Shown: positions 1-6,802 of the stretch, piece after piece
Position numbering within the stretch: position 1 is the first letter of the stretch
Layout: the number at the start of each line of letters is the position of its first letter
Assembly (NCBI GenBank): GCA_958346135.1
Contig: CATVQN010000008.1
Location: 1-12,326 of the forward strand
Reading direction: 5' to 3'
From: an uncultured Eubacteriales bacterium
GTDB taxonomy: Bacteria; Bacillota; Clostridia; Monoglobales; Monoglobaceae
Length of the DNA: 12,326 nt
The notes under the pieces: generated by a model
Databases searched by the model: none
The model's input: the letters and a program-made list of their open reading frames with translations, nothing else
Told to the model about the DNA's origin: nothing
Program-made: the position numbers and the translations under genes

Positions 1-46
1 ATTTTAAGCCGGCTTTTAATCCTTCATCTATGTGCGAAAAATCCAT
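1..46 (-). CDS. Truncated 5' end of a gene downstream of larC, possibly larE
   Basis: Only the first 15 codons are inside the window. They read MDFSHIDEGLKAGLK from an ATG at 46-44, with no stop. An AAAGGAG Shine-Dalgarno lies 7 bases upstream, inside the larC 3' end, and the start follows the larC stop by one base, so this gene is translated with the lar operon. By position it could be larE, the sulfur-insertion enzyme that acts between LarB and LarC. The visible residues would suit the short N-terminal helix that precedes the ATP-binding motif in LarE proteins, but that motif lies outside the window. The existence of a gene is well supported; its identity is only a contextual guess. Confidence 0.6.
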   Translation of the reverse strand, partial: MDFSHIDEGLKAGLK

Positions 47-47
47 C

Positions 48-1238
48 TCACTGCTCCTTTTCCGCCATCGCCCGAATCTCTCGCAGGGATTTTTGGGTTC
101 TCTCTGCAATGTCTGCGGCATCATCGTACTCTGCTTTCCTCCGGCTGATACCATAACCCTCGGAACATTTCACCCTCATCTCTCCGCACGGGGTTTTGAC
201 GACCTTCTCGGTACGTTCTAATCTATGACGGTTACAACCGTATTCCCGAATGCCGATGGTGGTGGTGAAGTGAAAAATCGCTTTTGTCATTCTCTCTCGA
301 TCCTCCGGTTTACAGAGGACCGAAAGCAGCATTCCCGGCCGCCCTTTTTTCATGCCAATGGCAGCGGTGTACACATCCAGCGCACCTGCCTTGAGAATTT
401 GCTCCGCTGCGAAAGCTATTTCCTCCGGCGTCATATCATCCAGGTTACAGGCAAGCTCTAAAACTTTGTCTTGTCCTCCGCCGCTCTCTCCCAACATAGC
501 CCGCAGGCAGTTGGCGGCGGCAAAATCCTTTGTTCCCATACCGTATCCGATTTGGGATACCCGCATCGCCGGCAGTTCTCCAAAATCATCCGCAAAATAC
601 TTTAAGAGCGCCGCCCCGGTAGGCGTACAGAGCTCACCGTCGGCATTTCCGCTCTGAATCGGTATTCCCCTTAGCAGATAAGCCGTAGCCGGCGCAGGCA
701 CCGGAAGGATTCCATGGGCGCAATGTACCTGACCGCTGCCCACACTCACCGGCGATACAACCACACGCTTTGGCGCCAGCTCGTCCATCAGCATACAAAC
801 GCCTGTAATATCTGCCACAGCATCCATGGCACCCACCTCATGAAAGTGGATTTCCTCCACCGGTCTGCCATGTGCAACACTCTCCGCCTCGGCAATCAGC
901 CGATACACTGCCAGGATATCCCCCCTGACCTTTTCCGGCAGAGAAAGGTGCTCTACAATATGAGAAATCTCCTGCATTCCGGTGTGATGATGTTCCTGCG
1001 CTTTTATATGATGTTTATGGGAATGGGCGTGCTCGGACTCACCATTTATTGTCACCTTCATATGCGTTCCCGTCAGTCCGCATTTTTCCGACCTCTCACG
1101 TTGCACCTCTACGCCGGGAATGCACAGCGCATTGAGCCGTTTAAGAAAATCCTCCGGCGCCGGATGCAGTTCTAAAAGCGCACCCGTCAGCATATCGCCC
1201 GCCGCTCCCATCTTACATTCCAAGTAAAGCGTTTTCAT
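48..1238 (-). CDS. larC: Nickel insertion protein LarC (pyridinium-3,5-bisthiocarboxylic acid mononucleotide nickel chelatase)
   Basis: LarC is the CTP-dependent enzyme that inserts nickel into the bis-thiocarboxylated pyridinium nucleotide to give the NPN cofactor of lactate racemase and other LarA-family enzymes. The 396-residue protein opens with the family signature (YLECKMGAAGDM, residues 5-16). A histidine-rich stretch follows, with eight His between residues 70 and 85, as expected for metal handling. HFHEVGAMDAVADI (131-144) and the C-terminal-domain motif CNLDDMTPEEIA (264-275) are also present. Length matches a complete LarC. In Lactobacillus plantarum the two halves are joined by programmed frameshifting; here they form one uninterrupted frame. 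The ATG overlaps the larB stop (ATGA), with AGGAG about 11-12 bases upstream inside larB, so the two are translationally coupled. Family assignment is firm; the final substrate enzyme is unknown because no larA is in view. Confidence 0.95.
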   Translation of the reverse strand: MKTLYLECKMGAAGDMLTGALLELHPAPEDFLKRLNALCIPGVEVQRERSEKCGLTGTHMKVTINGESEHAHSHKHHIKAQEHHHTGMQEISHIVEHLSLPEKVRGDILAVYRLIAEAESVAHGRPVEEIHFHEVGAMDAVADITGVCMLMDELAPKRVVVSPVSVGSGQVHCAHGILPVPAPATAYLLRGIPIQSGNADGELCTPTGAALLKYFADDFGELPAMRVSQIGYGMGTKDFAAANCLRAMLGESGGGQDKVLELACNLDDMTPEEIAFAAEQILKAGALDVYTAAIGMKKGRPGMLLSVLCKPEDRERMTKAIFHFTTTIGIREYGCNRHRLERTEKVVKTPCGEMRVKCSEGYGISRRKAEYDDAADIAERTQKSLREIRAMAEKEQ

Positions 1239-1993
1239 ACCGTTTCATCTCCTATTTTGTTAATCATGCTTGCCAGATAAGCGGCGCCAAAGCCGTTGTC
1301 AATATTGACTACGCTAACTCCACTGGCACAGGAATTGAGCATGGACAAAAGCGCAGCAAGACCTCCAAAGGCTGCGCCATAGCCCACACTGGTCGGAACG
1401 GCAATGACCGGGCATTCCGCAATACCGCCGATGACACTGGCCAGAGCCCCCTCCATACCGGCAATGGCAATCACCACTCTGGCAGTCATAATCTCTTCCG
1501 TATGGGACAGCAGTCTGTGAATACCCGAAACGCCCATATCATAAAGCCGCACCACATGATTTCCCAATGCTTCGGCGGTAACAGCCGCCTCCTCGGCTAC
1601 CGGCATATCACTGGTGCCGCCGGTGGCAATCACAATCTTTCCCCGGCGCAGTCTCGGCATCTCACCTACAACGCCGATTCTCCCCATCTCATGATAGCGA
1701 AGCGGAAGCTCCTGTTCTGCCGTCTTTGCTTTCTCCTTTTCCAGCCTGGTAATTAGAACCGTTTTTTGTCCATGCTCCATCAAGGATTTTGCAATCCCCG
1801 TAATCTGCTCCGCCGTTTTTCCCTCACCGTAGATCACCTCGGCCGTACCCTGGCGCAGGCTTCTGTGAAAATCCGGCTTGGCGTAGCCCAAATCCGCAAA
1901 CGGCTCCTCCTTAAGCAAAAGTACCGCATCCTCTGCCGGAAGTGTTCCGTCTGCCACTTTTTTCAGCAGTTCTAAAAGTTTTTCTCTTTCCAT
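1235..1993 (-). CDS. larB: LarB, pyridinium-3,5-biscarboxylic acid mononucleotide synthase
   Basis: LarB carboxylates and hydrolyses nicotinic acid adenine dinucleotide to the biscarboxylated mononucleotide, the first step of NPN cofactor synthesis. The protein has about 252 residues. Its C-terminal half is a PurE-like (AIR carboxylase) domain, with IATGGTSDMPVAEEA in mid-protein and the later run AVPTSVGYGAAFGG followed by NSCASG and VNIDNGFGAA, all typical of LarB. An AGGAG Shine-Dalgarno at 2003-2007 precedes both a GTG (1996) and the adjacent ATG (1993). I chose the ATG; the GTG adds one residue. The stop overlaps the larC start by four bases. A strong hairpin sits just upstream of the ribosome binding site and may tune expression relative to the membrane genes before it. 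Identification is firm. Confidence 0.95.
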   Translation of the reverse strand: MEREKLLELLKKVADGTLPAEDAVLLLKEEPFADLGYAKPDFHRSLRQGTAEVIYGEGKTAEQITGIAKSLMEHGQKTVLITRLEKEKAKTAEQELPLRYHEMGRIGVVGEMPRLRRGKIVIATGGTSDMPVAEEAAVTAEALGNHVVRLYDMGVSGIHRLLSHTEEIMTARVVIAIAGMEGALASVIGGIAECPVIAVPTSVGYGAAFGGLAALLSMLNSCASGVSVVNIDNGFGAAYLASMINKIGDETV

Positions 1994-2007
1994 CACTTAC
2001 CGCTCCT

Positions 2008-2051
2008 AACAAAAGCGAGCGGCTCCGCCGTATCCTACGGCAAAGCCGCTC
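2008..2051 (-). terminator. Long hairpin with short T-rich tail upstream of larB (possible leaky terminator or processing site)
   Basis: An 8-bp outer stem (2017-2024 with 2044-2051, GAGCGGCT/AGCCGCTC) encloses a 2-nt internal loop on each side and a perfect 6-bp inner stem (GCCGTA/TACGGC) with a 3-nt loop. On the minus strand the stem is followed by GCTTTTGTTA, a weak T-tract, then the larB AGGAG. It lies in the 82-base gap between the second membrane gene and larB. It could partly terminate transcription, stabilise the upstream mRNA or act as a cleavage site. The structure is clear; the function is inferred. Confidence 0.5.
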
Positions 2052-2075
2052 CGACTTTCCTGATTCCGTTTTCGA

Positions 2076-2384
2076 TTATTTTTTTGCAGTTAGCACCGCC
2101 CTGACCTTGCCTTTCGGATCCTTGACCAGTAAAAAAACCAGCCAAATGATGAGTCCCAGCGCCACCGCCGACAATCCCAGATACAGATCGTTCAGCATAT
2201 CCAAAGGTGCCGGCATAAAGTATCGAGCACCTATTTCTATGTATTTGGCGACTGCATCAACAAACCACATGAGTGATGCACCCCAATATATTAGACATAA
2301 AGTACCAAGTTTCATATGGTTATTACCGGCATACCATATCACAGTTGAAATAATTGCCGCAAAAACGGTGAGCAACAATGTCAT
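2076..2384 (-). CDS. Small membrane protein of unknown function, second of a pair in the lar cluster
   Basis: This 102-residue protein is almost entirely hydrophobic. Likely membrane segments are at residues 2-20, 28-48 and 67-88, separated by short polar loops, with a basic C-terminal tail (KDPKGKV to KK). I do not recognise the family. The ATG at 2384 overlaps the stop of the preceding membrane gene (ATGA), with GGAGGAAAG placed upstream, so the two products are made together and may form one complex. The same frame stays open upstream to 2573, but that extension is Cys/Arg-rich, overlaps the preceding gene and lacks membrane-protein character, so I chose the internal ATG. Position between an Fe-S aldo/keto reductase and larB suggests a role linked to that pathway; this is inference. 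Confidence 0.85.
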   Translation of the reverse strand: MTLLLTVFAAIISTVIWYAGNNHMKLGTLCLIYWGASLMWFVDAVAKYIEIGARYFMPAPLDMLNDLYLGLSAVALGLIIWLVFLLVKDPKGKVRAVLTAKK

Positions 2385-2770
2385 GATTGCTTTCCTCCGC
2401 TTATCGCTATGCGATCGGTTAGCTGTCTTTTTTCTATTGCGCCTGCAACCATGGCAATTCCTGCCCACACCGCCGTTACAAGCACAGCCATTGCAACACC
2501 TGAGGTAGCCATTTCTCGAAGCATCACCGCCGCATCTGCCGGATTTGCAGCATTGGTCAGAAACGGAAACCACGGCGTAATCTCACCGTGCCAAATATGC
2601 TCAAAGGCAAGCAACGCACTGCCGCCCCAAAGCATGGTATTGAGCCAATTCATTCTTTTTAGAAACGGATTTCTGATTTCCACCTTTTTCTTTTTCGCCT
2701 TTTTATCAGAACTTTTTTGAATCAATGTTGTAACGATTGCCTCCGCGGTAGGCACTATAAAACAAGCCAT
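2381..2770 (-). CDS. Small membrane protein of unknown function, first of a pair in the lar cluster
   Basis: The protein has 129 residues. A short hydrophobic N-terminus (MACFIVPTAEAIVTTLIQ) is followed by a basic patch at 20-29 (KKAKKKK). A membrane helix is likely around 41-60, ending in FEHIWHGE, and a second at about 91-112 (GVAMAVLVTAVWAGIAMVAG). There is no cleavable signal peptide or known catalytic motif. The start is well supported by AGGAGG 8 bases before the ATG. It begins 21 bases after the aldo/keto reductase stop and overlaps the next membrane gene by 4 bases, so it belongs to the same operon as that reductase and larBC. Several His and Glu residues near the first helix could bind metal or a cofactor, but this is speculation. 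I do not recognise the family by name. Confidence 0.87.
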   Translation of the reverse strand: MACFIVPTAEAIVTTLIQKSSDKKAKKKKVEIRNPFLKRMNWLNTMLWGGSALLAFEHIWHGEITPWFPFLTNAANPADAAVMLREMATSGVAMAVLVTAVWAGIAMVAGAIEKRQLTDRIAISGGKQS

Positions 2771-2791
2771 TCTATCTTCCTCCTATCTTTT

Positions 2792-3910
2792 TTAGTTTCC
2801 GCTTGGTTCCAAAGCCGCTGCAGCCTGCTTCAGATAGTCACGAATCGTCAGGTGCTGCGGACAGTGCTCCTCACACTTACCGCACTGAATACATTCCGAT
2901 GCCTTTCCATGCTCCTTCAATAGGTCTTGATATCTTCCTCTCGCACGGCCCAGCTGTCCCTCGCCAAACCGTTTTAAATTATTATAAATCATAAATGTGT
3001 CCGGAATCGCAATCTTCTTGGGACAGCCGTCTGTGCAATAACGGCAAGCCGTACAGGGGACCGCAATACTGGCTCGAATGGCCTCGGCCGCCTGCATCAC
3101 CGTATCCTGCTGCGCCACACTCAGCGTTTTAAAGTCCTTCATATGGCACAGATTATCCTGTACCTGTTCCATATTGCTCATGCCGGAGAGCACCATCATC
3201 ACATTGTCAAGACTTGCCGCAAAGCGCACCGCCCAAGAGGCCATCGACGACTCCGGCTCCATGGCACGGAGTAACGCTTCCGCATCTTTGGGAATACCGG
3301 CAAGGGCGCCGCCTTTGACGGGTTCCATGACAATCACCGGCTTGCCGTGGCGGCAGGCAATTTCATAGCATTTTTCGGAACAGATTTCGGGATCGTCCCA
3401 GTCCAGATAGTTAATCTGAAGCTGCACAAACTCCACCTCGGGATGCTCGGTTAAAATCCGATCTAACATTTCAGGGGAGTCATGAAAGGAGAATCCCACA
3501 TGACGGATTTTACCCTCCGCTTTTTTCGCTGCGGCAAATTCAAATGCATGAATTCGCTGCGAAACCTCATAGCTCTTCTTTTCCAGGGCATGCAGCAAAT
3601 AATAGTCGAAATATTCCACATCGCAGCGCATTTGCTGCTCGTCAAAAATCTGCTGCATCTGCTCCGCCTTGGTAATGCTGAACATAGGCAGTTTGTCCGC
3701 CACGGTAAACCGCTCTCTGGGATAGCGCTTTACCACGGTCTCTCTAAGAACTCCCTCGCTCATTCCGCCGTGATAGGGATAGGCTGTATCAAAATATGTA
3801 CCACCCGCTTCTAAAAATGTATCCACCAGCTTTTGTGTCTCGTCCAGGTCAATTTTAGTATTATCGCCGTTAAGACACGGCAGCCGCATCAATCCAAATC
3901 CTAACTTCAT
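2792..3910 (-). CDS. Aldo/keto reductase with two C-terminal [4Fe-4S] cluster motifs
   Basis: The 372-residue protein is an aldo/keto reductase TIM barrel. The catalytic tetrad is visible as D41 and Y46 (FDTAYPYHG), K73 (ADKLP) and H107 (LLHAL). After the barrel comes a ferredoxin-like tail with two clusters of the form C-x2-C-x2-C-x3-C: CTACRYCTDGCP and CIQCGKCEEHCP. Such fusions are common in anaerobes and probably exchange electrons between a carbonyl/alcohol substrate and ferredoxin-type carriers; the substrate is unknown. I chose the ATG at 3910. An in-frame TTG at 3943 would lie upstream of the transcription start predicted from the promoter here and has no good ribosome binding site, whereas GGGGG precedes the ATG at usable spacing. 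It is the first gene of the operon containing the two membrane genes and larBC. Confidence 0.93.
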   Translation of the reverse strand: MKLGFGLMRLPCLNGDNTKIDLDETQKLVDTFLEAGGTYFDTAYPYHGGMSEGVLRETVVKRYPRERFTVADKLPMFSITKAEQMQQIFDEQQMRCDVEYFDYYLLHALEKKSYEVSQRIHAFEFAAAKKAEGKIRHVGFSFHDSPEMLDRILTEHPEVEFVQLQINYLDWDDPEICSEKCYEIACRHGKPVIVMEPVKGGALAGIPKDAEALLRAMEPESSMASWAVRFAASLDNVMMVLSGMSNMEQVQDNLCHMKDFKTLSVAQQDTVMQAAEAIRASIAVPCTACRYCTDGCPKKIAIPDTFMIYNNLKRFGEGQLGRARGRYQDLLKEHGKASECIQCGKCEEHCPQHLTIRDYLKQAAAALEPSGN

Positions 3911-3945
3911 TCTGATTGCCCCCGTTTCCAGTTCCTCTATCAATC

Positions 3946-3974
3946 AATATACCACATTCCCATCTGAATTACAA
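3946..3974 (-). promoter_or_regulatory. Promoter of the aldo/keto reductase-lar operon
   Basis: Minus-strand -35 TTGTAA (3969-3974), 17-base spacer, and -10 TATATT (3946-3951) preceded by TGG, an extended -10 element. The inferred start of transcription is near 3939, about 30 bases before the chosen ATG. An inverted repeat CCCAT-N10-ATGGG (3959-3963 and 3974-3978) runs from the spacer to the edge of the -35 box and could be an operator. Confidence 0.6.
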
Positions 3975-3994
3975 TGGGTTCTCCTTAATATTTT

Positions 3995-4017
3995 GGCCGT
4001 CCCGTTTTGGGACGGCC
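3995..4017 (-). other. Perfect 9-bp GC-rich hairpin after the PHP gene, no T-tract
   Basis: GGCCGTCCC and GGGACGGCC (3995-4003 and 4009-4017) flank a 5-nt loop, 9 bases past the stop of the PHP-domain gene and before the next promoter. The location is right for a terminator of the pot operon, but on the minus strand the stem is followed by AAAATATTAA rather than a T-run, and the plus direction has none either. It may block 3' exonucleases or give inefficient termination. Confidence 0.5.
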
Positions 4018-4026
4018 GAATACTTT

Positions 4027-4704
4027 CTATGGTTTTCGAACGAATAACTCCATCTCGCCGGCTTTAATCTTACGGATAAAATCCTGTTCATCCGACACCG
4101 GCGTTTGACTCATCATCCCCGCAAGACTTTCAGCACCGCCAGCCACATGGTTATCACTCCCGGCGGTCTGATAAAAGCCATAATTTTCGGCGTAGAGCGC
4201 CGCCATTTTATTTTCCAGCTCGGTTCGGCAGGCATTGATGACCTCCACCCCGTCCACCGAACGGGGAAAGAGCCGGATATGATCGATATATCCGGCCTCC
4301 CGGAAGGGATGCGCCTGCACTACAAAGCCGCCGGCTTGTCGTATCTGTGCCAGCTTTTCTTTCATAGAAAGCTGCATAAGCTCCGGATGTGCCATAAACC
4401 ACGGAAAATCCAAGCCGTAAACCAAAAAGTCCGTTCCATTATAGCTGAGCTCTGCACCAGAAAAAACCTTAATTCCCAGCTTTTGTCCGATTTTGACACC
4501 TTTTTCATAGTCCGAGAAAAAGAACCGCAATCGTTCCTCATAAGGTCTCTCCCGAGGGATCTGAATGTTTCCATCTAAAAAATGATTGGTGATAAAAACA
4601 CCGTCATAGCCTTGCTCCTTATAAAACGACAAGCTTTCCTCCACTGATGCCTTTGCACAATTGCTGACCGGCGCAGTGTGCATATGTGTTTCGTAATAAA
4701 ACAT
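4027..4704 (-). CDS. PHP-domain metal-dependent phosphoesterase
   Basis: The 225-residue protein is a stand-alone PHP domain. Metal ligands expected for the family are visible: H7 and H9 (ETHMHT), H41 (ITNH), E85 (GAELS), H132 (QAHPF), and D184 with H186 (GSDNH). PHP enzymes are usually trinuclear metal phosphatases or phosphodiesterases; the relatives I can recall act on nucleotides or small phosphate esters, and the substrate cannot be read from the sequence. It is cytosolic, with no signal peptide or membrane helix. The ATG is preceded by GGAG at 9 bases. It starts 35 bases after potD with no terminator between them, so it is probably co-transcribed as the last gene of the polyamine transport operon. 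A functional link to polyamines is not established. Confidence 0.85.
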   Translation of the reverse strand: MFYYETHMHTAPVSNCAKASVEESLSFYKEQGYDGVFITNHFLDGNIQIPRERPYEERLRFFFSDYEKGVKIGQKLGIKVFSGAELSYNGTDFLVYGLDFPWFMAHPELMQLSMKEKLAQIRQAGGFVVQAHPFREAGYIDHIRLFPRSVDGVEVINACRTELENKMAALYAENYGFYQTAGSDNHVAGGAESLAGMMSQTPVSDEQDFIRKIKAGEMELFVRKP

Positions 4705-4739
4705 CTTTGATCACTCCAGTTCTTCTGCTGTCGTTCTTC

Positions 4740-5999
4740 TTAGAATATGTCTTTTTTATTACGAATATACCTTCGAATCAGAATCCCCACAGACAGCAAA
4801 ATACAACTCAGCATGAAAATCGGCACCAGCCATGGATTCCCTGACTCTTGCTCCGCACTCTTCATGGTTGTCCAAAGCTCCTGCATCTTGGCATTAGCCT
4901 CTTCGGAAAGGTTCCGAAATACCGTTGTGCGCTCCGCCAGAAATACATCATCAGGATAGGAAACCGGATCTTCCTGTAGTTCGGGATCCAGCATCTCAAA
5001 GGCCGCCTGATTGGGCGTAGAATAGCCGATATAGTCCGCAATCGCATAGGCAACGTCCGGCTCGCACAGATAGTTAATATACATCTCGGCCGCCTCTTTT
5101 TGCTTACAGCCCTTGGGAATGCAGACAGCATCAAAGAACAAATTGGTGCCGCTCTTGGGAATGACGAAGCTCAAATGGTCGTATTCGTCCATCAAGGTTA
5201 TGGCATCTCCGGCATAATAAGGCGCCAATACGGCTTCGCCGGCTCCCATTTTATCAAAGATTTCGTCCATCACATAGGCCTGAACCACAGGCTTTTGTTC
5301 AATCAGCAATTCCGCCGCCCGGGTCAGCTCCTCCGGATCCTCGGTATTGAGAGAATAACCCTCCCGTATCTCCGCAATGGCAAAAGCATCCCGGGGATTA
5401 TCGAACATCAGAATCTGATCACGGTATTTCTCATCCCAGAGGATGTCCCAGTCGATTTCCTCCTCATTAAGGTCGATGGCCGTGTTGTCATAGATAATTC
5501 CCACCGTTCCCCAGGTATAGGGAACCGAATAGGCATTATCCGGATCGTATTCCGGATTTCGGAATTTGTCCATAATATATTGGCTGTTAGGAATGTTGTC
5601 AAAGTTTAAAGTCTCCAGCATATTTTCGGAAATCATTCGGGAAATCATGTAATCCGACGGAATGATAATGTCAAAGCTCGCACCGCCGCCTTTGAGCTTT
5701 GCATACAGCTCTTCGTTGGTGGCATAAGTGGTATAGTTTACCTTAATTCCGGTCAGCGCCGTAAATTCACCGTTGAGATCCAAAACGCCCTCCTCGCTGC
5801 CATCCGGGATATACTCGCCCCAGTTATAGACATTGATGGAGATCCCCGCATTTTGAAACCGAGTATAATATTCCGGATCCTCAAGATTCACCACCGGCGT
5901 CTCCGCCGTCTCTTCCTCCTCCAGCTCTGCCGTCTCACAGCCTGCTAGGGAAAAGGTCAAAAGTCCCAACAGCAAAAGAAGGGAAAACATACGTTTCAT
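4740..5999 (-). CDS. potD: Spermidine/putrescine ABC transporter substrate-binding lipoprotein PotD with C-terminal membrane anchor
   Basis: This is the extracellular binding protein that delivers polyamines to PotBC. It has a lipoprotein signal with lipobox LAGC and Cys21 as the lipidated residue, then an acidic linker (ELEEEETAE). The PotD-type fold follows, with NWGEYIP near residue 60, PSDYM near 115, DNPRDAF in the middle and IGYSTPNQAA late. Unusually, the 419-residue protein ends in a hydrophobic helix (about 390-408) followed by a basic tail (RRYIRNKKDIF), which looks like a stop-transfer anchor; typical PotD proteins are near 350 residues and lack it. The start overlaps the potC stop (ATGA) and has AAAGGAGGG 6 bases upstream. 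Substrate preference (spermidine or putrescine) is not decided by the sequence. Confidence 0.92.
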   Translation of the reverse strand: MKRMFSLLLLLGLLTFSLAGCETAELEEEETAETPVVNLEDPEYYTRFQNAGISINVYNWGEYIPDGSEEGVLDLNGEFTALTGIKVNYTTYATNEELYAKLKGGGASFDIIIPSDYMISRMISENMLETLNFDNIPNSQYIMDKFRNPEYDPDNAYSVPYTWGTVGIIYDNTAIDLNEEEIDWDILWDEKYRDQILMFDNPRDAFAIAEIREGYSLNTEDPEELTRAAELLIEQKPVVQAYVMDEIFDKMGAGEAVLAPYYAGDAITLMDEYDHLSFVIPKSGTNLFFDAVCIPKGCKQKEAAEMYINYLCEPDVAYAIADYIGYSTPNQAAFEMLDPELQEDPVSYPDDVFLAERTTVFRNLSEEANAKMQELWTTMKSAEQESGNPWLVPIFMLSCILLSVGILIRRYIRNKKDIF

Positions 6000-6790
6000 C
6001 GGGATCCCTCCTTTCGGAGATTCCTGCGCTCCAACACGTTTTTTATGATCAAAACCGCCAGAACTACCACAAAAATGATGGTAGACAGGGCATTGATCTC
6101 AGGACTGATTTTACGTCGAGTCATGGCGTAAATGGTAATAGGCAGTGTCTGTGCCGTAGAGCCGCTGGTGAAATAGCTGACTACAAAATCGTCCAGGGAG
6201 AATGTAAACGCCATCAAAAACCCGGAAATCACACCCGGCATAATCTCCGGCAGCACCACCTTAAAGAAGGAGCGCACCGGCCCGCAGCCCAGGTCCTGTG
6301 CCGCCTCATATAAATTGGCATCCATCTGCCGCAGCTTGGGCATTACATTCATCACCACATAGGGAACATCAAAGGTAATATGGGCAATCACCAGGGTAAT
6401 AAAACCAAATTCCAGATTCATCCGAGCCGCAAAGAACACAAACAGCAGCATCAAAGATACGCCCATTACGATTTCCGGATTGGTAATAGGGATGTTGGTT
6501 ACCTGCATAATCACCGTTTTGGAACCCCGCCGCATTTTATGGATTCCGATTGCCGCCGCAGTGCCAAGCAGGGTTGCGCACACCGAAGCAATGACCGCCA
6601 CAATCAGCGTATTGCCAAGCGAGGTCATAATCAGTCCGTTGTGAAACAGCTTTTGATACCACTCAAAGGTAAATCCGGTAAAGACCGACCTGCTTTTTGA
6701 GGCGTTGAACGAAAAGATAATCAACACCAGAATCGGGATGTACAAAAAGGCAAGCACCAAACCTAAATAAATTCTTGATAGTTTTTTCAT
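5996..6790 (-). CDS. potC: Spermidine/putrescine ABC transporter permease PotC
   Basis: An inner-membrane permease of 264 residues with about six hydrophobic helices, the first at residues 8-28 (LGLVLAFLYIPILVLIIFSF). The cytoplasmic EAA loop that docks on the ATPase is clear at residues 162-190 (YEAAQDLGCG to PGVISG). The N-terminal pattern and the SLDDFVVSYFTSG segment after the EAA loop favour PotC (PotI-like) over PotB. It pairs with PotB as a heterodimeric channel. A strong AAGGAGGGG lies 5 bases before the ATG, and potB ends 12 bases upstream. The stop overlaps potD by four bases, so PotD synthesis is coupled to PotC. Confidence 0.94.
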   Translation of the reverse strand: MKKLSRIYLGLVLAFLYIPILVLIIFSFNASKSRSVFTGFTFEWYQKLFHNGLIMTSLGNTLIVAVIASVCATLLGTAAAIGIHKMRRGSKTVIMQVTNIPITNPEIVMGVSLMLLFVFFAARMNLEFGFITLVIAHITFDVPYVVMNVMPKLRQMDANLYEAAQDLGCGPVRSFFKVVLPEIMPGVISGFLMAFTFSLDDFVVSYFTSGSTAQTLPITIYAMTRRKISPEINALSTIIFVVVLAVLIIKNVLERRNLRKEGSR

Positions 6791-6802
6791 TGCCGCCCCT
6801 CC

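Noticed and set aside
714..1175. Plus-strand frame of 153 codons opposite larC
   Set aside because: It is antisense to a conserved LarC sequence, lacks a ribosome binding site and has composition expected of a shadow frame. The same applies to the other plus-strand frames opposite the lar, pot and CorC genes.
2385..2573. N-terminal extension of the 102-residue membrane protein up to 2573
   Set aside because: The extension lies wholly inside the preceding membrane gene, is rich in Cys, Arg and Gly and looks like an out-of-frame shadow. The internal ATG has a strong ribosome binding site and a typical ATGA overlap.
3911..3943. TTG start 11 codons upstream for the aldo/keto reductase
   Set aside because: It lies upstream of the transcription start predicted from the extended -10 promoter, lacks a good ribosome binding site, and the family normally begins close to the MKLGFGLMRLP segment.
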